DNA of 64,000 bases from Chryseobacterium ginsenosidimutans (GCF_024807225.1 NZ_JANUCO010000001.1:496001-560000); one strand, 5' to 3'; numbered from the stretch's first letter, positions 25,587 to 34,005 are shown. Notes: generated from the letters alone by a model not told the origin. Program-made: numbers and translations.

Positions 25587-25830
25587 ATGAAAACCATCAC
25601 AATTATTAAAAAGAAAATGAATGCCTTGTTCATCTTTGCATTCACAATGTTGATGTCTTTATTTGCTTTTGCTCAGGATACAACCGGAGTTGTTACAAAA
25701 GAAAATAAAACGACGACCACAACGACGACAGAATGGTATGCCGATCCAATGTATCTTATTGGAGGCGGAGTTTCTTCTGCTCATTATTATTGTTTTAATA
25801 GCGAGAAGCGGAAGAAATAGAAGAGACTAA
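25587..25830 (+). pseudogene. Small signal-anchored membrane protein, one-base frameshift
   Basis: A small exported protein with an N-terminal signal (NALFIFAFTMLMSLFAFAQ), a Thr-rich spacer (seven consecutive Thr) and EWYADPMYLIGGG. As read, the tail becomes SSAHYYCFNS and stops at 25820. Dropping one T from GTTTC at 25770-25774 gives GGVLLLIIIVLIARSGRNRRD, a transmembrane helix with a positive cytoplasmic end, stopping at 25830. The rescued version is a typical type I small membrane protein. An in-frame ATG at 25617 is an alternative start. The function is unknown. Confidence 0.7.
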
Positions 25831-25834
25831 AAAA

Positions 25835-25860
25835 TTTAAGAAGCGGTTTTTCTTCTTAAA
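25835..25860. terminator. Hairpin between convergent genes
   Basis: TTTAAGAAG / CTTCTTAAA, a perfect 9-bp stem with an 8-nt loop. It overlaps the last codons of the acyltransferase gene and follows the rescued stop of the small membrane protein gene. Confidence 0.5.
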
Positions 25861-26924
25861 AATTCTAAGACTTTCCAGCCCAACTTATCAACCTTCTTCA
25901 GTCCGATCGAAATGATGAAGGCTAAAATGATATTGATAACATACACGATAATCATTAAAACCCACCAAGACATATTTTCTTTTAAAGGAACAACCAGAAA
26001 ATAAATAAGAGAAGAGCTGATTCCCTGTGCGAAATAGAAGAATATGGCGTTTTTCCCGATATGCGTTACAAAACTTTCTTTTGTGATCTTTAATTTGTTG
26101 TAAAAAACGAATAAAGTAACCAAAGAGAATGAAGCCCAGATAATGTAAGGTATTTTCGGGGGGAATTTATTTCTGTTGATTTTGTAAAATATATCGTTTC
26201 CGTAATTCCAGAACATCCATATCAAAGCTAATGCTACAATACTATAAAGAACTGGAATCATTTTCACAGGAATTGTTTTTCCTCTCATTTTGTTGGCGAC
26301 TAAAAAAACGGTCATATAAAAAGCAACGTAACCAACCTGTCCTGAAGGATAAATTTCCGGTAAAATATTAAATAGTAAGGTTAAACCGATGCAAATTCCA
26401 ATAAACCAATTGATATGTTTTGGGAAAAATCTTAATATTAAAACTCCAAAAACCGTTAAAATAAAATAAACTCTTAAATACCAGAAACTTCCCATAACTA
26501 CAGGAAAAGTATCTGCATTCGTATATTGATGAAGATACCAGTTGCCCAGATTTTCCCATTGTGGAACTATAGAAATACTTGTTGCCGCATATTTTGATCC
26601 AAATGTTGAATAAAAACTTTGCAGCCATTCCAAAGAGAAAAAAGTTAACCCAAAAACTTTAAAAAAGTAATCCAAAAAGAACAAAAAGGTTACAAAAATC
26701 ATGTAGGTGATCTGTAACTTTAATAATCTGTATAATGTTTTTTCGATATTTGAACCAGAAGTAATTCCACTTAACGCATAAAATAAAGCAACATCAAAGA
26801 CCAGAGAAAATACCCTCACTTCAGCCGGAATATAAAGTTGTCCCGACCAAAAAGCGGTATGGATAAATATAATGGAAAGGGTTGCCAATCCTTTTGCAAA
26901 ATCAATGTAAAGGTCTCTGTTCAT
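25836..26924 (-). CDS. Acyltransferase family 3 membrane protein
   Basis: 362 residues with about ten transmembrane helices. The N-terminal DLYIDFAKGLATLSIIFIHTAFW includes the conserved Asp-x-x-(R/K)G and H of acyltransferase 3 (OafA/NodX-like) proteins. These move acyl groups, often acetyl, onto surface sugars. The target is unknown, and no polysaccharide genes flank it. Its start is about 110 bp from the terminator of the metallopeptidase gene. Confidence 0.8.
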   Translation of the reverse strand: MNRDLYIDFAKGLATLSIIFIHTAFWSGQLYIPAEVRVFSLVFDVALFYALSGITSGSNIEKTLYRLLKLQITYMIFVTFLFFLDYFFKVFGLTFFSLEWLQSFYSTFGSKYAATSISIVPQWENLGNWYLHQYTNADTFPVVMGSFWYLRVYFILTVFGVLILRFFPKHINWFIGICIGLTLLFNILPEIYPSGQVGYVAFYMTVFLVANKMRGKTIPVKMIPVLYSIVALALIWMFWNYGNDIFYKINRNKFPPKIPYIIWASFSLVTLFVFYNKLKITKESFVTHIGKNAIFFYFAQGISSSLIYFLVVPLKENMSWWVLMIIVYVINIILAFIISIGLKKVDKLGWKVLEFLRRKTAS

Positions 26925-26981
26925 GTTTTAGATATGATTTTCAAATGTAAATAAACTTTATGAATTTTTTGGATAAAGAAA

Positions 26982-27009
26982 AAGAGGCAAGGACGATGCC
27001 TTACCTCTT
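26982..27009 (-). terminator. Terminator of the metallopeptidase gene
   Basis: AAGAGGcAAGG / CCTTaCCTCTT with a 6-nt loop, one mismatch in the stem, located 28 bp past the stop on the minus strand. Confidence 0.55.
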
Positions 27010-27036
27010 GAGAAAAGATATATCAAAAATGAATGT

Positions 27037-27924
27037 TTATTGCAGGTCTTTAAATTCTTCCGCAGAAATTTCTCCGTTCTGAATTTTTCTTAATTCGTCC
27101 ATATATTGACTCATGTAAGCGTCAAGTTCAGGATTTTGAGTGTTTTTCCCCATTTTATAAGTTCCGTTTAGAACTCCCTGATAATAATAGAAAAAGTTAT
27201 AATCAAATGAAGAAGCAGAAAGATCGTATTGTCCTAAAAGGAATCCCAGACGAACTGCAGATCTTCTTTGTGGAGGCGTTCCGTGGTGTCCGGAACTTGT
27301 CGTTTGATAATCGCCGATGCTTTGTGCAAATTCATAAGCTGCTGCGATCTGAGCAAAAGTGGTTTGGTTGTAGCCATTTGGTCTTCTTAGATAATATCCT
27401 GCAAAACCGTCTGCTTCCAGTTCGTTTGGTCTTGCTGTAGATTCACTTACGGAAGGCAATCCGAAAATGTACTGCAACTGATGTCCGTATTCATGAGCGA
27501 GAATCATTGCGTTCACAATATCGCCTCCTTTTGATTTAGCATCATAATAGATAGCGTAACCATAATAGATTTTTCCTGTTGAATAGGAAATCGCGTTGTA
27601 CGTTGAATTAACATTCGAAGGATCGTTCACGAATCTTAAAGTTGGATTGCTTCTTCCCCAAAGGCTTGCAATTTTCGTCATTTGAGAGTTCATAAAATTG
27701 GTATCTGTGGAATTTTGCAGAGAAGTTGCCAAAACAGATGAAGAACTCCAGTACTGATCTACGTAATAGCATACTTTTTCAAGTTCGTTTGGCTGATCGA
27801 TTTTTAAGTTTTCTGTCTGTTGTTCTGGTTGTACGGGAGTTTCCAGATTGTCGTCGTTACATGCTGATAATGAGAGTACAGCAAAAGCTCCCGCAAGTAA
27901 GCGGAAATTAAAGTTTGTTTTCAT
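27037..27924 (-). CDS. Neutral zinc metallopeptidase lipoprotein
   Basis: 295 residues. The signal peptide ends in the lipobox LSAC (Cys22), so the mature protein is a lipoprotein, followed by an acidic, Gln/Pro-rich linker. The zinc motif is H144-E145-x2-H148 (AHEYGHQLQ) and the likely third ligand lies in NELEADGFAGYYL. This is the gluzincin-like neutral zinc metallopeptidase group. It is probably surface or periplasmic, with an unknown substrate. It is a single gene with its own terminator. Confidence 0.8.
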   Translation of the reverse strand: MKTNFNFRLLAGAFAVLSLSACNDDNLETPVQPEQQTENLKIDQPNELEKVCYYVDQYWSSSSVLATSLQNSTDTNFMNSQMTKIASLWGRSNPTLRFVNDPSNVNSTYNAISYSTGKIYYGYAIYYDAKSKGGDIVNAMILAHEYGHQLQYIFGLPSVSESTARPNELEADGFAGYYLRRPNGYNQTTFAQIAAAYEFAQSIGDYQTTSSGHHGTPPQRRSAVRLGFLLGQYDLSASSFDYNFFYYYQGVLNGTYKMGKNTQNPELDAYMSQYMDELRKIQNGEISAEEFKDLQ

Positions 27925-28067
27925 ATTAAATAAATTAGGTGTAAACGAAGATATTAATTTAAACGGAAATTAATATCACTTTATTGTGAAAAATTATTCA
28001 AAACATAGTTAAAATTTTAATGCTAAAAAAAGATGGGTTTGATTGTAAGCTATTTAGAAAAAATTCT

Positions 28068-28075
28068 TATATTTG
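28068..28075 (+). promoter_or_regulatory. -7 box of the rplU-rpmA operon
   Basis: TATATTTG, a perfect TAnnTTTG match, 30 bases upstream of the rplU ATG. A TTG at 28043-28045, 22 bases further up, may be the -33 element. Confidence 0.7.
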
Positions 28076-28105
28076 CACCTCGAAATAACTAAAAATTTAT
28101 AAACA

Positions 28106-28681
28106 ATGTTTGCAATTGTAGAAATAGCAGGGCTTCAATACAAAGTTGAGCAAGACCAGAAGTTGTTTGTGAACCGTTTAAAAGGAGACAAAGGAGGAAA
28201 AGTATCTTTCGATAAAGTACTTCTTACTGTAAACGGAGCAATCACTGTAGGCGCCCCAGCTGTAAGCGGAATCACTGTGGAAGCAGAGATCCTAGACCAC
28301 GTAAAAGCTGATAAAGTAATCGTTTTCAAAAAGAAAAGAAGAAAAGGTTACCAAGTGAAAAACGGTCACAGACAATCTTTGACTCAAATTCAGATTACTG
28401 GTATCACAGGATTTGATGCTGCTCCAAAGAAAGCTGCTAAAAAAGAAACTGCTAAAGCGGAAATTCTTTCTGACAACGCAACTGTTAACTTCGGTGAAGA
28501 TCACGAATTGAACTACCACTTGAAGAAAAACAACTTGTCTCAGTCTAAAGAAAACAGAGAAACTTTAATTACTTTAGGTAAAGCAGTTAAAGTTGAATTA
28601 GAAAAGACTGTTCTTACACACGAAGAAGTAGATGCTGCTATCGTAAAGAACATTGATACTTTTAAAGCGTTAAATAAATAA
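28106..28681 (+). CDS. rplU: Ribosomal protein L21 with C-terminal extension
   Basis: 191 residues, against about 103 for standard L21. The first 103 or so are L21 (MFAIVEIAGLQYKVEQDQKL...FKKKRRKGYQVKNGHRQSLTQIQITGI), including the RNA-binding KKRRKGYQVKNGHRQ. The remaining residues are an Ala/Lys linker (PKKAAKKETAKAE) and a helical tail ending DTFKALNK. The extension is seen in several Flavobacteriia; its role is unknown. rpmA follows after 12 bp. Confidence 0.95.
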   Translation: MFAIVEIAGLQYKVEQDQKLFVNRLKGDKGGKVSFDKVLLTVNGAITVGAPAVSGITVEAEILDHVKADKVIVFKKKRRKGYQVKNGHRQSLTQIQITGITGFDAAPKKAAKKETAKAEILSDNATVNFGEDHELNYHLKKNNLSQSKENRETLITLGKAVKVELEKTVLTHEEVDAAIVKNIDTFKALNK

Positions 28682-28693
28682 TCCACTAATAAA

Positions 28694-28951
28694 ATGGCAC
28701 ACAAGAAAGGAGTCGGTAGTTCCAAGAACGGTAGAGAATCTCACTCTAAAAGATTAGGTGTGAAGATCTTCGGAGGACAAGAAGCTATTGCCGGAAACAT
28801 TATTATCAGACAAAGAGGTACGCAACACCACCCAGGTACTAACGTGGGAATGGGTAAAGACCACACTTTGTTTGCTCTAGTAGACGGTAAAGTAGTTTTC
28901 AGAAAGAAAGCAAACAACAGATCTTTCGTATCTGTAGAACCAAACGCATAA
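28694..28951 (+). CDS. rpmA: Ribosomal protein L27
   Basis: 85 residues, standard length. MAHKKGVGSSKNGRESHSKRLGVK is the conserved L27 N-terminus, whose tail reaches the peptidyl-transferase centre. There is no Firmicutes-type cleavable N-terminal extension. It is second in the rplU-rpmA operon and followed by a terminator. Confidence 0.98.
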   Translation: MAHKKGVGSSKNGRESHSKRLGVKIFGGQEAIAGNIIIRQRGTQHHPGTNVGMGKDHTLFALVDGKVVFRKKANNRSFVSVEPNA

Positions 28952-28974
28952 TTTTTAAGCGTTTTATAAAAATT

Positions 28975-29002
28975 AAAACCTCAACATTTTTGTTGAGGTT
29001 TT
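28975..29002 (+). terminator. Terminator of rplU-rpmA
   Basis: A 12-bp perfect stem (AAAACCTCAACA / TGTTGAGGTTTT) with a TTTT loop, followed by a T run, 23 bases after the rpmA stop. Confidence 0.9.
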
Positions 29003-29070
29003 TTTGTGTTTAATTAATGTTAAAAAAGTTAAAAATTTTCATAATTATTCTAATTAATGTGAAATATTTA

Positions 29071-29078
29071 TATATTTG
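29071..29078 (+). promoter_or_regulatory. -7 box of leader-peptide gene 1
   Basis: TATATTTG, perfect TAnnTTTG match, 84 bases before the ATG at 29155. The same box at the same distance precedes the next peptide gene. Confidence 0.7.
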
Positions 29079-29154
29079 GTAACAATCAAATAACAAATCA
29101 TTTGCGGAAGCCGAAAAGCGAATAGAGTAGGCGTCAAATTAAAACGAAATATTT
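29079..29154 (+). ncRNA. Conserved 5' leader element, copy 1
   Basis: The 5' UTR of the first Cys-rich peptide gene. Its middle block at 29102-29132 starts TTGCG, contains GCCGAAAAGC and ends AGAGTAGGC. It is 25/31 identical to 29431-29461, with all differences confined to two short spacers. The outer GCC and GGC can pair. I do not recognise it as a known riboswitch. It could be a cis-regulatory RNA or a protein-binding site; either is inference. Confidence 0.5.
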
Positions 29155-29322
29155 ATGAAAAATTTAAAAAAATTGACAAAGAAGAATTTAAAAAACATTA
29201 ATGGAGGTGCTGAAAGATGTCCTCCTCTGGCAAGCTGGTGTACAGAATGGTGTACTTGGTCTGCATGGCAAAAAGAACATTGCCTAAATGCGGTTCTTGA
29301 TGTTATGCCATGCGATTGTTAA
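29155..29322 (+). CDS. Double-glycine-leader Cys/Trp-rich peptide
   Basis: A 55-residue peptide, too short for many gene finders. The leader MKNLKKLTKKNLKNINGG ends in a clean GG (17-18). The 37-residue core AERCPPLASWCTEWC... carries six Cys (22, 29, 33, 43, 53, 55) and four Trp and ends C-D-C. The leader is of the bacteriocin-like type common in Chryseobacterium. The core is probably oxidised or otherwise modified after export. It is followed by its own terminator, then a second peptide gene with the same leader RNA. Confidence 0.85.
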   Translation: MKNLKKLTKKNLKNINGGAERCPPLASWCTEWCTWSAWQKEHCLNAVLDVMPCDC

Positions 29323-29345
29323 GAAAAATCACTCATATTTGTTAT

Positions 29346-29366
29346 ATGCCTCATTTTATGGGGCAT
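29346..29366 (+). terminator. Terminator after leader-peptide gene 1
   Basis: A 9-bp stem (ATGCCTCAT / ATGGGGCAT, one G-T pair) with a TTT loop and a short T tail, 23 bases after the stop codon. Confidence 0.8.
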
Positions 29367-29399
29367 TTTTATTGATATAAATAACTAAAAGAAATTTTC

Positions 29400-29407
29400 T
29401 ATATTTG
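29400..29407 (+). promoter_or_regulatory. -7 box of leader-peptide gene 2
   Basis: TATATTTG, 83 bases before the ATG at 29483, one base different in spacing from the copy upstream of gene 1. Confidence 0.7.
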
Positions 29408-29482
29408 TTAAGTATCAAACACTAAATCAATTGCGATTGCCGAAAAGCATAAAGAGTAGGCACAAAACTAAAACAAAATATT
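29408..29482 (+). ncRNA. Conserved 5' leader element, copy 2
   Basis: The 5' UTR of the second peptide gene; the conserved 31-nt block is at 29431-29461. Shared flanks with copy 1 (AATCA before, AAAAC and AAATATT after) show that the whole promoter-leader unit was duplicated or is under strong selection. The peptide at 7372 has the start and end of this leader but not the block. Confidence 0.5.
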
Positions 29483-29668
29483 ATGAAAAATTTAAAGAAA
29501 ATCAAAAGAGAAGAACTTAAAAATGTAATGGGAGGAGCGCTTCCGGTAAAAGATTGTTTGCCATGTGGTGTGTACTGCAAAATCCCGGAGGGGGAAAGAC
29601 CTTCTTGTGGTATTGTTTATATTGTAGCCCATTGTAATAGCTGCAAAGATTATCCTGTAGAATCTTAA
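29483..29668 (+). CDS. Double-glycine-leader Cys-rich peptide
   Basis: A 61-residue peptide. The leader MKNLKKIKREELKNVMGG cuts after G18. The 43-residue core begins ALPVKDCLPCGVYC and has six Cys (25, 28, 32, 42, 51, 54), with C-x2-C, C-x3-C and C-x2-C spacing. The spacing differs from the first peptide, so the cores have diverged while the leaders stayed alike, as expected when one transporter handles many peptides. No immunity, transport or modifying gene is adjacent. A bidirectional terminator follows. Confidence 0.85.
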   Translation: MKNLKKIKREELKNVMGGALPVKDCLPCGVYCKIPEGERPSCGIVYIVAHCNSCKDYPVES

Positions 29669-29677
29669 TAAATAAAA

Positions 29678-29704
29678 AAATCTCCTTCAATTTGAAGGAG
29701 ATTT
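29678..29704. terminator. Bidirectional terminator
   Basis: An 11-bp perfect stem (AAATCTCCTTC / GAAGGAGATTT), loop AATTT, with A and T runs on both sides. It sits between peptide gene 2 and the convergent DUF5686 gene. Confidence 0.9.
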
Positions 29705-29709
29705 GTATT

Positions 29710-32239
29710 TTAAAAACCAACCTGGAATCCTGCTTTGATTCCGAAAGTTGAAATATCCGGTCGGTCGAGATAATTTCCTCGCCAGTTAAAATCTACACGG
29801 AAAATTCTAAGATTTCCAAAACCTATATTTTCAATTCCGACACCGTATTCGTAATAAATATGTTCGCTTGGTGCAGAATATTTGAAGCCTTCTACATTAA
29901 TGGCTTTTGAAGCATCACTCAAAGTTCCGTAAGCTCCTCTGATAAACGCAATTTCTCTTAATTTTAATTTCTTAATCAAAGGAATGTAAGAAAGTATTTT
30001 ACCGTTAAAATGATGCTCTAAATGAAGTGTTGTATAAGTGTCCGCAACGAATTCATAATAATTAAGCTGAGCAAAAGTATTTTGAGCCAAACTGTAAGAC
30101 TGGTTTCCAGGAAACTACATTCTGTAAAGCCAAAGGAACGGTATTAAAGTTTTTCCCAGCCTCGAAACTGATCAGGGTTTTTCCCCAACTTCCGATTAAA
30201 ACAGGCTTGTAAAACATGAACTGTAATTTATTATAATTAAAGTCCGATCCGAACAATCCCTCAACACCTCTCGTGTATTTCAAAACGATCGTCGGAGCCA
30301 ATGTTCCGTGTTCGTATCTGTCGATTCCGGTTTGTGAGAATTTTGCGCCCGGTCTTGCGATTAAGCTTAACGTGAAGTGAGAGTCATTCGTAGTTTTTCT
30401 CAAATCTCCGTTTTTATAATACATTAGATTAAATCCATCCGGATTAGCAGATTGAATGCTTTGCATTGTTCCGTCTAGCCTGATCTGGAAGTTTTTCCAA
30501 GGTTCAATAGAAGTGAAAACATTGGTTTGGTTTACGGAGCTTAATGAAGCGTTTTCTCCTCTCGCAAAAAGAGTGGAAGAAGCAAATGTTCTCGCCATAA
30601 TTCCGTCGTCGTTGGTTAATTGAACTCCCAATTGCAGGACGTCTCTTCTTGTTCCCGCTCCCACTGTAAATCGGTTCACTCTGTTGAACATGAATCTCCC
30701 TTCAGCGCCGTATTTTACCTGATGGTCTTTGAAGCCATAAGCCGTATAAAACTGAACTCTCCAAGGGTCGTTTCTTGTAAAGTACGTTCTTGCGCCCAAT
30801 CTTATTCTGTCGCCCTCGATTTCATTTTTACCGTAAATAGAGAAAATAGGACCTAAATCAAGACCTAATTTCTTAACATTGTAATATCCTGATCCCAAAG
30901 TTTCATACAGCTTTACGATTCTGTTGAATTTTGGCGTCTGCTGAAGCTTATCAAGCATATCGTAGATTCCTTGTTCGCTTTTTGATAATGAATCGGGTCT
31001 TGCTTTTAGCCAATAACTATCGTCTTTATCAACGAATTTATCACTGTATTCCTCTTCCGTTCTCTTGAAAAGTTTGTCTTCAAGAGGTTTATTAAATTGA
31101 TAATCAGAATAATCGACAGATCTTTTAGCAATAATACTCTTCGAGGTTTTCTTTTTCGAAAATGGTGTCATTTCAATCTCGGTCACGAATTTTCGTGGTA
31201 AGAAAGTATTTTCGTCGGGATTATCGTATTCCAGCTCTGTTGAAATTCCGTTGATGAAATTAACGTTGATTTTCTGTGTGGATTTTAAAGTAGCTCCCAC
31301 AACAGCATAACTGTCGGTATCGATAAAAAGATACCCTTGAAATGCTAAAACTTCCGTTCTTTTCGGCTGATATCTTATTTTAAAAGCTCTTTCGCCACGG
31401 ATGGAAATGGTATCAGTCAAATTATAATCATACGTACTGAACCCGTTTTCTCCTACTGGGCTTGGAAACCCAATATCAAAGTAATTTAAAGTATTATCGT
31501 AAATATTAATATCACGATAAAGATTTTTCGCCGTTAAAGTAATAATCTGATTATCCTGAAAACCTGATGTTTTCTGAGCCACTAAAAGTCTTTTTGTTTT
31601 TTTTGAAGGCTTGTTTTCACCGTAATTTTCATAAACGGCTTCATTTAAGAAAACAGGAAGACCTATTTTTCCGCTTGCAGTAGAATCTTTATAATCAAAA
31701 ATAAATTCAAGTTTGTTGAAGATTTTTCTCTTCATAAAGGCACTGTCCAGATTATTAGCATCAAACTGAATTTTCTCGTATTCTTTGTAAGTGTAGGTGT
31801 CGAATTTGTCTAATCCGTTGTTCCTTTTTCTTTTCCAGACTTCCTGCATGATCGCGTAAGCCGGATTTTCCTTTTTGTTTTTGTATTTAGGCTTTTCGTT
31901 GTGGATGACAACTTCCTGAATATTGCTCACCTTTTCCTGAGAAAGTTTCACGAAAATATTTGAAGCCTTTTCGGGACTAACTTCTACGCTTTCTAACGAA
32001 TAGTTTTTTCTTAAAAATTTTAATTTATAGATAATACTGTCGGACTGAACCATAAAGTTTCCCGAAGTAGTCGTTAAAGCAGGGTTTTTATCTTCATTGA
32101 TGAATACATCAACGCCGCTGATATCTTTATTTGTTTTGGCATCTACAATTCTGCCGTTTGCCGAGTTTTGTGCGTAGACGAAATCAGCAAAAAAAAGAAA
32201 TAAAAAGAGGGAGTAATATTTAGAGTTGTTAATTGACAT
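29710..32239 (-). pseudogene. DUF5686 outer-membrane protein, one-base frameshift
   Basis: The joined product is about 842 residues. After a signal peptide (LFLFFADFVYAQ) comes a CarboxypepD_reg-like beta-sandwich (GRIVDAKTNKDISGVDVFINE), then the long DUF5686 region, which ends in strands typical of an outer-membrane beta-barrel. The frame breaks at 30111-30115 (GAAAC on the plus strand). With GAAC the join reads NVVPGNQSYSLAQNTFAQLNYYEF, matching the interrupted barrel. The C-terminal strand ends in F (AGFQVGF), a barrel insertion signal. The role of DUF5686 proteins is unknown; a membrane transport or assembly role is guessed from architecture. Confidence 0.8.
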
Positions 32240-32337
32240 TTGTTGTTCTTCAAGCTATTTGCATAAACAAAAAGTATGCAGTTTTATTGTAAAAAGTAAA
32301 TAATATTTAAACTTTAATTAAATTAATTGTAAAACGG

Positions 32338-32345
32338 CAAAGGTA
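32338..32345 (-). promoter_or_regulatory. -7 box of the DUF5686 gene
   Basis: On the minus strand this reads TACCTTTG, matching TAnnTTTG, about 98 bases upstream of the start, implying a long 5' UTR. Confidence 0.5.
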
Positions 32346-32351
32346 ACAAAA

Positions 32352-32378
32352 ATAACACCATCAAAATGACGGTGTTAT
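32352..32378 (-). terminator. Terminator of the 32418 gene
   Basis: A 12-nt stem with one mismatch (AATAACACCaTCA / TGAcGGTGTTATA region) and an AAA loop, 40 bases beyond the stop codon on the minus strand. It lies just upstream of the DUF5686 promoter. Confidence 0.5.
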
Positions 32379-32417
32379 AGTTATTAATTTGTTAAAAAAG
32401 CTGAAAATCTAAACAGG

Positions 32418-33455
32418 CTATTTCTGAAGTTCTACAAAAATGTATCCTAATGCTCCAAAACCTAAACTGTCAGTATCTGAAATGTTTATATTAACTCTAT
32501 AAAAAGTTCGGTCTGTATAAGAGAAAAAAATAAATTGTGCGTGGCTGTCATTTACACAGTTTAAAGGGATTCCAATATCAGCAAAACTAGTTGTATAGCC
32601 TACTGGTTGCGTATTAAGAAAAGAGGATGTATTTTGTGCTGTTAAGAACGTTGCGTGTTGTGCTCCTAAATTAGTAGCCCCGCTTGTAGATCTTACCTGC
32701 ATAAAAGATGAAGAATCTGTACATGTAGTGGATGGATAGCGAAACTCTAATGATCCGATAGTGATTAATGAGTTTACAGCACTGTTTGCATTAATATTGA
32801 AAGATTTAAAAGCTGTGGTTAAGGGAGCTGTATTTTGTATTACCACATTTCCGGTGGCATCAACTCCTAAAGCTGCCACATTTTGTGTAGTCGTTGTTGA
32901 GCTGTTCATATTTGTGAATTTTAATCCTGAAGCTCCGGCAGTTCCCGAATCTACTTCCAATTTTGCAGTAGGGGCAGTTGTTCCCACGCCAACTCTGTGA
33001 TTGGAAGCGTCTATGGATAATGAAGTTCCGTCCACCGAAAAAGCATTTGTTGCAGATCCTGTAAATGCCAATGTAGAAGCTCCTTGTGTTACTGTTCTGT
33101 TTCCTGTGAGTGTTCCGTTGTTTTCGTAGACGTTGTTGTCTGTTTTTATCCAAGCTGTGCCATTGAAATAATAGAAGCCTGGAGTGCCCACGTTTGCTGT
33201 AGTTCCGGTTTGTGTTCCTGTAATAACTTCATTGATGTAAATCATGGTTGAAGTGGGTACTCCGGTCATGTTTTGGGCTCTCTCTCTTGTTACTCTTGGG
33301 ATAAGTATTCCTTCTGTTGTGGTTGTTGTTCCTGTCGCTACTTTTGCTGTTACATCTAATGTAGCTGATGGATTGGGTTGGTTGATCCCAATCTGTGCAA
33401 GTGATATTACGGACAAAAATATTGCCCATGTAATAAATAATTTTTTCGTATACAT
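32418..33455 (-). CDS. Secreted Thr/Asn-rich protein (fibre-like stalk)
   Basis: 345 residues with a signal peptide (LFITWAIFLSVISLAQ) and a low-complexity body rich in T, G, N, V and S. The opening IGINQPNPSATLDV, the repeated GVGTTAPTAKLEVDS-type segment and GFYYFNGTAWIK are typical of Flavobacterium/Chryseobacterium surface proteins that resemble phage tail-fibre stalks. The C-terminal about 125 residues look like a globular beta domain. It lacks a type IX secretion C-terminal signal that I can recognise. The function is unknown. It has its own terminator. Confidence 0.65.
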   Translation of the reverse strand: MYTKKLFITWAIFLSVISLAQIGINQPNPSATLDVTAKVATGTTTTTEGILIPRVTRERAQNMTGVPTSTMIYINEVITGTQTGTTANVGTPGFYYFNGTAWIKTDNNVYENNGTLTGNRTVTQGASTLAFTGSATNAFSVDGTSLSIDASNHRVGVGTTAPTAKLEVDSGTAGASGLKFTNMNSSTTTTQNVAALGVDATGNVVIQNTAPLTTAFKSFNINANSAVNSLITIGSLEFRYPSTTCTDSSSFMQVRSTSGATNLGAQHATFLTAQNTSSFLNTQPVGYTTSFADIGIPLNCVNDSHAQFIFFSYTDRTFYRVNINISDTDSLGFGALGYIFVELQK

Positions 33456-33561
33456 CTGATTGTGTTTTTTATCAAATTTATTAATAAATTATTAATAAAA
33501 CAATAGAATTATTATAGAATTTTTAAATGAAAAAGGAGTTGCTTGATAGAGTGTAAAAAAC

Positions 33562-33592
33562 AAAAAAGACCTACATTGCTGTAAGTCTTTTT
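33562..33592 (-). terminator. Terminator after tRNA-Asn copy 1
   Basis: A hairpin with arms containing AAAAAGACTTACA and TGTAGGTCTTTTT (one G-T pair) and a GCAA loop, immediately 3' of the tRNA on the minus strand, followed by T-rich DNA. Confidence 0.8.
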
Positions 33593-33593
33593 G

Positions 33594-33667
33594 CTCCTCC
33601 TCTTGGGCTCGAACCAAGGACCCTCTGATTAACAGTCAGATGCTCTAACCAACTGAGCTAAGGAGGA
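33594..33667 (-). tRNA. tRNA-Asn (anticodon GTT)
   Basis: 74 nt on the minus strand. The acceptor stem TCCTCCT/AGGAGGA, the D arm AGCTCAGTTGGTTAGAGC, the anticodon loop CTGTTAA within the TCTGA/TCAGA stem (anticodon GTT) and the T arm with GGTTCGAGCC are all present. CCA is not encoded. A second copy lies 412 bp further on. Confidence 0.95.
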
Positions 33668-34005
33668 ATGTTATTCCCTTTTGGGTGGTGCAAATATAAT
33701 ATGAAAAATAATATTATGCAAATAATTATTTTAAAAATATTGAATTTTTTCCTTTGGTGATGGGTGTTTTGAAGTTATTTTGTTATTTTTCAGAGATTTA
33801 GGTTGAAATAGTTTTTTCCTTTGCTTTCTAAATTGATTAAAATAATTTTCTTGAATTAAAAGCTCTCATGAAAAAGGGTAAGATTTGGAGGTGGTTGAAT
33901 AACGGTCTCCCTCTTTTTCAAACTTAAAAGGAAATGATTAACTATGGAATAAAATTTATGATTATAAAAACGAAAAAAGACTCACATTTCTGTAAGTCTT
34001 TTTTG
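33668..34005. other. Spacer between the two tRNA-Asn genes
   Basis: 338 bp without a credible gene. Apart from the terminator hairpin of the second tRNA (33971-34003), I see only AT-rich DNA with no repeats or conserved boxes that I can name. Confidence 0.5.
33971..34003 (-). terminator. Terminator after tRNA-Asn copy 2
   Basis: Arms AAAAAAGACTTACA and TGTGAGTCTTTTTT (near-perfect) around a GAAA-type loop, directly 3' of the tRNA. It is homologous to the terminator of copy 1 with small changes in the loop. Confidence 0.8.

Noticed and set aside
32418..33455. Prophage tail-fibre gene
   Set aside because: The protein has a signal peptide and no other phage genes are nearby. It fits a chromosomal surface protein with a fibre-like stalk.
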